Shown here: piece after piece, positions 59,311-64,000 of the stretch
Position numbering within the stretch: the first letter of the stretch is position 1
How the letters are laid out: the number at the start of each line of letters is the position of its first letter
Assembly (NCBI GenBank): GCA_037176725.1
Contig: JAZBRS010000013.1
Location: 5,707,001-5,771,000, forward strand
Direction: 5' to 3'
DNA length: 64,000 bases
From: Posidonia oceanica
Taxonomy: Eukaryota > Streptophyta > Magnoliopsida > Alismatales > Posidoniaceae
Program-made: the position numbers and the translations under genes
Notes under the pieces: generated by a model
Seen by the model: the letters and a program-made list of their open reading frames with translations, nothing else
Database searches by the model: none
What the model was told of the DNA's origin: nothing

Positions 59311-61241
59311 TTAGAGGTGACTGTTTGAGATCTCCGTCCATGGTGCGGCAAAGGCCTTCGCCTTGGTCCGCCTTCCTTCGCCATTGCCATCATCGCACCT
59401 TGCTCTCTTCCTCTGTTCCTCCTCCCGATCAAACCCACCACCACCCAAACAAACCCCAAAAAGCTTCAGCCCTCGCCCTTTAACCTCCTCCCTCTCTTCT
59501 TCCTCCGCTGGCATTTTTGCCAGTATTTCTGGTTTCTTGACTACACCCATGGTGTCGAGATTGGTCACGTCGACGTATTTGGAGAGGAACCCGAGCAAAG
59601 TCTCGCAGTGCTTCTTCGCCTGGGAGAGCTCGGTGGTGAGGATGCTGTTGTCCTTCTTCAGCTTCTCGTTCTCTTCGGAGAGTAGGAGTTCTTCCTGGTT
59701 GTGGTGGTGGCGGCTGTGCGCGGGAGTGGAGGAGGTGGTGGAGGTGGAGCTATGTTCTTCCTCCTTCGAGGAGCTGGACGGTGGATGTTTGTTGGTGGGG
59801 GTGGACGGGAGGGGCTTGCGCCGTTGGATCTCGGAGAGGAGCCTTTGCTCACCCCGGCGGAAGAAGTCGTTTGCGAATTCCCACCTGTCCGGCACCACTT
59901 TGCGGAAGCCCTGAGAACAAAAAAGAAAAAAAGCTTGGCTCATTTGGTGTTACGAGTGTGCCATTGAAATCTACAGTAGACTGGAAGTTGGAAGAGCTTC
60001 GTGTAGAAATTAAATGATTAACGACGACTTTTAAAGGACCACACGCATATGATCTGCCGTAGTTGGGTTGTTTACTTGTGCTGCTTTTTCTACAGTTTTT
60101 TTTTGGTTAGGTATGGGTTTTGATCTAAACCTACATATTTAATTGGTGAAGTCGTCTCCGAAAGGCAGTATTACTATATATGGTGCTCATGAGATGATAA
60201 AAGAGTAGAAGTTATAGCTTGGTAAGTCCTTAATCTCTAAAGGAGGTTTAGATTAACTTTTCACTCAAAATAGCTAATAGAGATAGAAAATAGATATATT
60301 TTTGGAAGAGATAACTAGCACTTGAAATTGACTGGGAGTTAACAACATATGAATATATGATTGATCAGCCAAATAAAACTTATCTAGATGTAGAGTAGGA
60401 AACAACGATTTTACAATTACAGTATTTACTTGTGGAAAACACAGGGTAGATATGAACAGATATACGATATGTATATAATACAGGAGCAGAAAGGGATGGC
60501 ATGAGGTAATACATGTTTTAGTTCTAAGAAGAGGTAATTTATATTTTTAATATTTTTGTTGTTCTAGATACTGATATGGGTACATACAGATAGTACTATA
60601 AGCTAAGTTCACAATAAATCTAGATTCAGACATGCAAAATGAAGCATGAGATATTGGAACAGTCTGACGCTGTTATCATATCTCGTAGCGTCTTATTCAA
60701 GTCACTGGATGGACGGGGCAGACAAAATTGTACAAATCCCATTATAACTGTCGATCAGAAGCCTTTCCCCTGTAGAATCAAATTAAAATCCATTTCCCAA
60801 GTCTGGAGCCCTGTTGCCAAGTTCCATCATCTTATGCAAATTCTTTTTTATGCGAAAACGAGAAGGTGGAAAAATAAGGACGAAAGAAAAACTAAATGGT
60901 AACCTCGTCCCCGAGCAGGAGGCAAAACCAAAACGAAACAGTCCAGAGAACCAGACTCCAAAATGAAAAGGCGAACCGTATTTATTGTTGTCCGTAATTG
61001 TGAAAAGAAAAGGAAAGGAGATATGATTGAAGCTTACGTAGGTGTTGAGCTGCCTCACAAAGCTGGAGAAGTTGTTGTGCTTGAAGTGTTTAGGGAGCAG
61101 GTCCATGGCGAACTCCACAGGCTTCCACACCACGAAGCTCTCCCCCGTCTCCGTCCACGCCAGCACCTCGTCCGTCCCCGGATCCTCCACCATCTGGTGC
61201 GTCTTCGTCAGGAACGGCGCCGGCCCTCCTTGCTGCTTCAT
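59311..61241 (-). CDS. HSFB1: Class B heat shock transcription factor, HSFB1 (TBF1) type
   Basis: Two exons on the minus strand. Exon 1 is 61241-61038 (68 codons, from [17 protein letters not shown]); exon 2 is 59910-59311 (199 codons plus TAA). The 1127-bp intron has GTAAGC and TTCTCAG borders and splits the DNA-binding domain after LNTY, the conserved HSF intron position. The 267-residue protein has a winged-helix DNA-binding domain (about 7-101, with [20 protein letters not shown]), an S/T/H-rich linker, a leucine-heptad oligomerisation region (about 142-180, [17 protein letters not shown]), the class B repressor motif KLFGV (217-221) and a basic nuclear signal (about 235-253). There is no AHA activation motif. 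Class B HSFs bind heat shock elements and repress or modulate them; HSFB1 (TBF1 in Arabidopsis) also directs the growth-to-defence switch. The 'ENEKLKKDN' block, the late KLFGV and the conserved uORF point to B1 rather than B2, B3 or B4. Confidence 0.93.
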
Positions 61242-61353
61242 CCTCCTCCTCCCTTCCCACAACTAGTACGTACCCCAGAAAAAGAGTCCCAACTTAAAGG
61301 AAAAAAACAACTTCGCAAGAGAAATAATCTATGATCTATATCTATGTGTAAAG

Positions 61354-61358
<5 letters not shown>

Positions 61359-61406
<48 letters not shown>
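61359..61406. repeat. (GA)n microsatellite
   Basis: An uninterrupted GA run lies in the 5' leader of the HSFB1-type gene. Length variation here could change leader structure or spacing. Confidence 0.95.
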
Positions 61407-61409
<3 letters not shown>

Positions 61410-61422
61410 TGGAAAGGATTAT

Positions 61423-61572
61423 TTAGTGGGAGAAGAGGAGGAGAGCACTGAGGAACTCCCAGCCCCAGCAGTAGAAACCCCAGATGACACCAACACCAAC
61501 ACAGCCGCTCGGCGTCAGCATCCCCGGGTGTGATCGCGAGCGGGCAAGTCTGGTCTCGCCTTTCTTTTCCAT
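61423..61572 (-). CDS. Conserved peptide upstream ORF (uORF2) of HSFB1/TBF1
   Basis: On the minus strand ATG 61572 opens a 49-residue frame, MEKKGETRLARSRSHPG..., ending at a TAA at 61423. Its C-terminus is GFYCWGWEFLSALLLFSH. From memory, the second uORF of Arabidopsis TBF1 has an almost identical end (GFYCWDWEFLTALLLFS). Conserved-peptide uORFs of this group lower translation of the main HSFB1 frame, and in Arabidopsis the TBF1 uORFs are relieved during immune induction. Conservation is concentrated in the C-terminal 18 residues, consistent with a peptide that acts on the ribosome; the N-terminal part is variable. It lies about 180 nt before the main ATG. Confidence 0.88.
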   Translation of the reverse strand: MEKKGETRLARSRSHPGMLTPSGCVGVGVIWGFYCWGWEFLSALLLFSH

Positions 61573-61590
61573 CTAAATCGACCCAAACAT
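61573..61590 (-). CDS. Minimal upstream ORF (uORF1), MFGSI
   Basis: A five-codon frame (MFGSI, then TAG) whose stop is directly followed by the ATG of uORF2. The position matches a first short uORF before the conserved one in TBF1-type leaders, although the peptide itself is not similar. It would influence how often ribosomes initiate at uORF2. Confidence 0.5.
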   Translation of the reverse strand: MFGSI

Positions 61591-61749
61591 CAATACCAAG
61601 AACCAACAACACCACCACCAACAATAGCAATCAGTACCAATCGAATGATCACAAACACGTACAGGGGTTGGGTAAGGAAAAGAAGGGAGGAGGAGTTTGC
61701 TTTGAATGGAAGGGGGAGAGGAGAGTCCAAAAAATACGCGCTTCATTAT

Positions 61750-61803
61750 ATTATATTTATGGGAGTAGGAGGGCAGAAGGGAACGGCATGGTATCTTCTG
61801 GAA
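61750..61803 (-). promoter_or_regulatory. Candidate TATA box and heat shock element of the HSFB1-type gene
   Basis: On the minus strand CATAAATATAATATAAT (about 61771-61755) is a plausible TATA region. Some 30-45 bp upstream is TTCTGGAA (61796-61803), the minimal TTCnnGAA core of a heat shock element, with only a weak third unit. Autoregulation by HSFs is common in this family, but this site is short and could be chance. Confidence 0.35.
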
Positions 61804-61886
61804 GGAACGTAAATAGCTGGATCGTATTTTCCCTTGTGCTTCTCTTCTTCTGTTCCATTCTTCTCCTCTTCTCGACAAAAGTTCTG

Positions 61887-61917
<31 letters not shown>

Positions 61918-63836
61918 CTGCTGTTTCTTCTTTGAAATTTAACCCGCTTCTGTAGGGCCAAGTAGAAGGCTCTACACTTCCACCACCCAATGCAACAAAT
62001 CCATTCTAGATCCGACGGTGGTGGACGACGGCACGAGACTCGGTTCTACTCCGTCTACCCCAGGATTTGGCGTCTTCTCACTCCGTGCCATCTGGTCTTT
62101 TCTTCATCGGGGAAAAGATTGAGAGGCAGAGGCTTGGACGGCAGGATTAGGCAGGGTGTGGTGGGGCCCCGGTGGGGTCAGAGTTGGTGAGGTCGGAAAG
62201 GTGAGATGGGATTTTGTTCCGTCTGTGCGGGGAAAAGATTTGTGTGGTCACCTCTCTCTTTCCTTTCACCAAACATATAAATTTTATCAGTTTGTTCGAT
62301 TGTTTTGGTTTTTTAATAATTTGTGTTCTGAGTGGTGTATGTGTTTTTTTTTTTTGAAAAATTCTATGATACTATTTTATAAAATTATAATTATTTATTT
62401 ACATTTATAAATTTCATATATTTGAATGAATGATTATGATTAAAAATGTCGATATCTACCCAATTCTTTGGTATGCATGTAGAAATTATAAACACACTTT
62501 TTTTAATGAAAAAATCATGTTTGTTAAATTTATTTGTTCGATTTTTTTTGGGTATCATGGATGTACTTGTTGATTTTTTCTTTCTATGAAAAATCCGTTC
62601 CATTGAGTTTTTTCTCAAGTTAAAAAATATGCATTAATTTACCTTCTACATCTGATAATTAAAGAAAACCTAAATCTGTTTGATTTATAAACTCAAAATT
62701 TCAACAGAACAATTAATCACAATAAAGTCAAAATTCATCAGATAATAAAAGCCAAATACCAGAACACAAAAATTCTACCGATATTTCCCATCGTACATCA
62801 GCTATCGCCTATCTTGGATCTCTTTATGAAAAGATGGGTTGGTGGGGGAAGAAGATATGGCAGTGTGAAGGGCGTGGGAGCTTTCTCACCAATAAATTTT
62901 ACTGGAGTTGATGTGTGTGTTCCCTTCCATGGTCAATGAGTAATTCCTCGCCTTCTTCTTCTTATTCTGACGATGATGATGATATTATTATCTTAATCAT
63001 TTTCGTTGTCTCTTCGAGCTCTGGATGGTAGAAGAAGTGGGAAGATAGAGGGGAGAAATGGCAACGCGGTAGCAGCGGTCCTACGATGCCTGTTGAGGAG
63101 GATCATATCATACGTGGATTTTGGTTCTGTCGCTATTCTCCTCTTGACGGCAATTTCCAAACCCTTACGCTGGTGATTTCAACCTGAGCGTGTAGTATCG
63201 ACAAGGACCCTTGTCTTGTTCCAAGATGCATATTTTATGTGATTCTAAGGGGACTCTATGGCTATAATATATCAGGGAAGGAAGAGGTTTTCATGTTCCT
63301 TGTTAATCTGCTTTCGTTTTTTTGCCTTCATTTGACCAATTTGCTCGGGTTGGTGTTTATGTATTCTCTTCCGACGTTGACTTTTGGGCACTTGGAGACA
63401 ACCCATCACATGTATTTCTCAGTAGTAACATTTTTATCATCCGTCAAACCTCACTTATGATTTCTCTCTGGTTTTATCAGTTTATTCGGTATATATTTCA
63501 TACGTCCAGTAAGACATCCAAACACAGATTCCATTCCCATTTTTCTTCTATTTTTCATAGTTATAGTTTGGTTAATATATCTTTCTTTTCGCAGAGACAT
63601 GATAAGCCTTTTCGTCAGTGTCACCAAATAAAGGCTATGGGGATTTTCGTCAGCGTCAAACATACAAATATATGTCTTTCAGTTGCAAGATATGCCACGT
63701 TTTGGTCGAATTATGTATATAAGAAAGAAGTACGGTCGTCCTATATGTTTATACGGATTTCAACATGCACACGTTCAACAAGGTCGGCTCATATCAATGG
63801 CTGTTAAACTAGTTTTCTAGTCATAATATCTATCAG
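61804..63836. other. Upstream intergenic DNA
   Basis: No gene is supported; open frames are short and AT-biased. There is a (TC)n run at about 61889-61913 and otherwise no distinctive repeat. The 9 bp at 63828-63836 are the left target duplication of the second SINE. Confidence 0.6.
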
Positions 63837-63947
63837 TAGTAGTTTTGTCTACAATCACTTAGTTTAATGATGAAATTTCTTTATGATTGTACAAGAGATT
63901 AAGAATTTGAATCTCACAGACTTCAAATAAAAGCAAAAAAAAAGAAA
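63837..63947 (+). mobile_element. tRNA-like SINE, copy 2
   Basis: It shares the body of copy 1: TTAGTTTAATGATGAAATTTCTTTATGATTG...AAGAATTTGAATC and the tail CTTCAAATAAAAGC followed by an A-rich end. It is flanked by ATCTATCAG at 63828-63836 and 63948-63956; adding the next four bases gives a 13-bp repeat with one mismatch. The A and B boxes are more decayed than in copy 1, so this copy is probably older. Confidence 0.68.
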
Positions 63948-64000
63948 ATCTATCAGAAGTGACCATATCTGCTGATATCGTGCTACCGTAAGAAAAATAC

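Larger units (their letters stand above)
61242..61740 (-). promoter_or_regulatory. Long 5' leader of the HSFB1-type gene
   Basis: About 500 nt between a TATA-like region and the main ATG. It holds two upstream ORFs (61573-61590 and 61423-61572) and, nearer the main ATG, a (GA)n run (about 61356-61406) that reads as (CT)n in the mRNA. There is no ATG between the second uORF stop and the main start, so reinitiation would go directly to the main frame. Confidence 0.6.

Noticed and set aside
59363..59914. Plus-strand open frame of 183 codons over HSF exon 2
   Set aside because: It is antisense to a well-supported coding exon and has only low-complexity S/W content.
60783..61262. HSF exon 1 starting upstream at 61262 and reading through past 61038
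   Set aside because: The codon at 61262 is TTG, not ATG. A GT donor after LNTY at 61037 and an AG acceptor before 59910 restore the conserved HSF domain.
63239..63807. Possible coding frames near the right edge
   Set aside because: They are short and overlap in several frames, with no recognisable motif or splice-supported continuation.

Overview
The window is plant nuclear DNA from an angiosperm. Most of it is nested and broken LTR retrotransposons; the last ~6.5 kb holds two ordinary-looking nuclear genes. The very GC-rich exons of those genes beside AT-rich intergenic DNA lean towards a monocot, but that is a tentative inference.

Positions 1-5435 hold the 3' end and 3' LTR of one Tat-like Ty3/gypsy element (element 0), followed by an LTR piece of an unrelated minus-strand element. 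Positions 5649-30885 are one complete 25.2-kb Tat/Ogre-type retrotransposon (element A). It has two ~5.96-kb LTRs with TG...CA ends, a perfect 5-bp target duplication (ATATC), a primer-binding site, broken gag and protease frames, an integrase core and an accessory ORF resembling a plant mobile domain/DUF7745 protein. It has no reverse transcriptase or RNase H, so it must depend on another element. Its 3' untranslated part is packed with tandem repeats, many of them small hairpins with GATA-type stems. Element A sits inside a decayed Myb/SANT-like gene fragment whose reading frame rejoins across the insertion.

Positions 31479-36804 are a minus-strand, non-coding LTR element (element C; methionine-tRNA type primer site), partly copied again at 47136-49935. 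Positions 36805-45244 are a third, gag-only Tat-like element (element D). Its 3' LTR faces an inverted copy of the same LTR (45482-47135) across a 237-bp hairpin array, forming a ~3.5-kb near-palindrome. An LTR remnant ends at 50515.

Positions 50516-57957 are AT-rich intergenic DNA with microsatellites, candidate MITEs, a ~70-bp degenerate tandem repeat and a tRNA-like SINE flanked by target duplications; a second SINE copy lies at 63837-63947. The two host genes are a single-exon DEDDy 3'-5' exonuclease (57958-58572, plus) and a two-exon class B heat shock factor of HSFB1 type (59311-61241, minus). The HSF leader carries the conserved upstream ORF typical of HSFB1/TBF1 genes, which confirms its identity and points to translational control.
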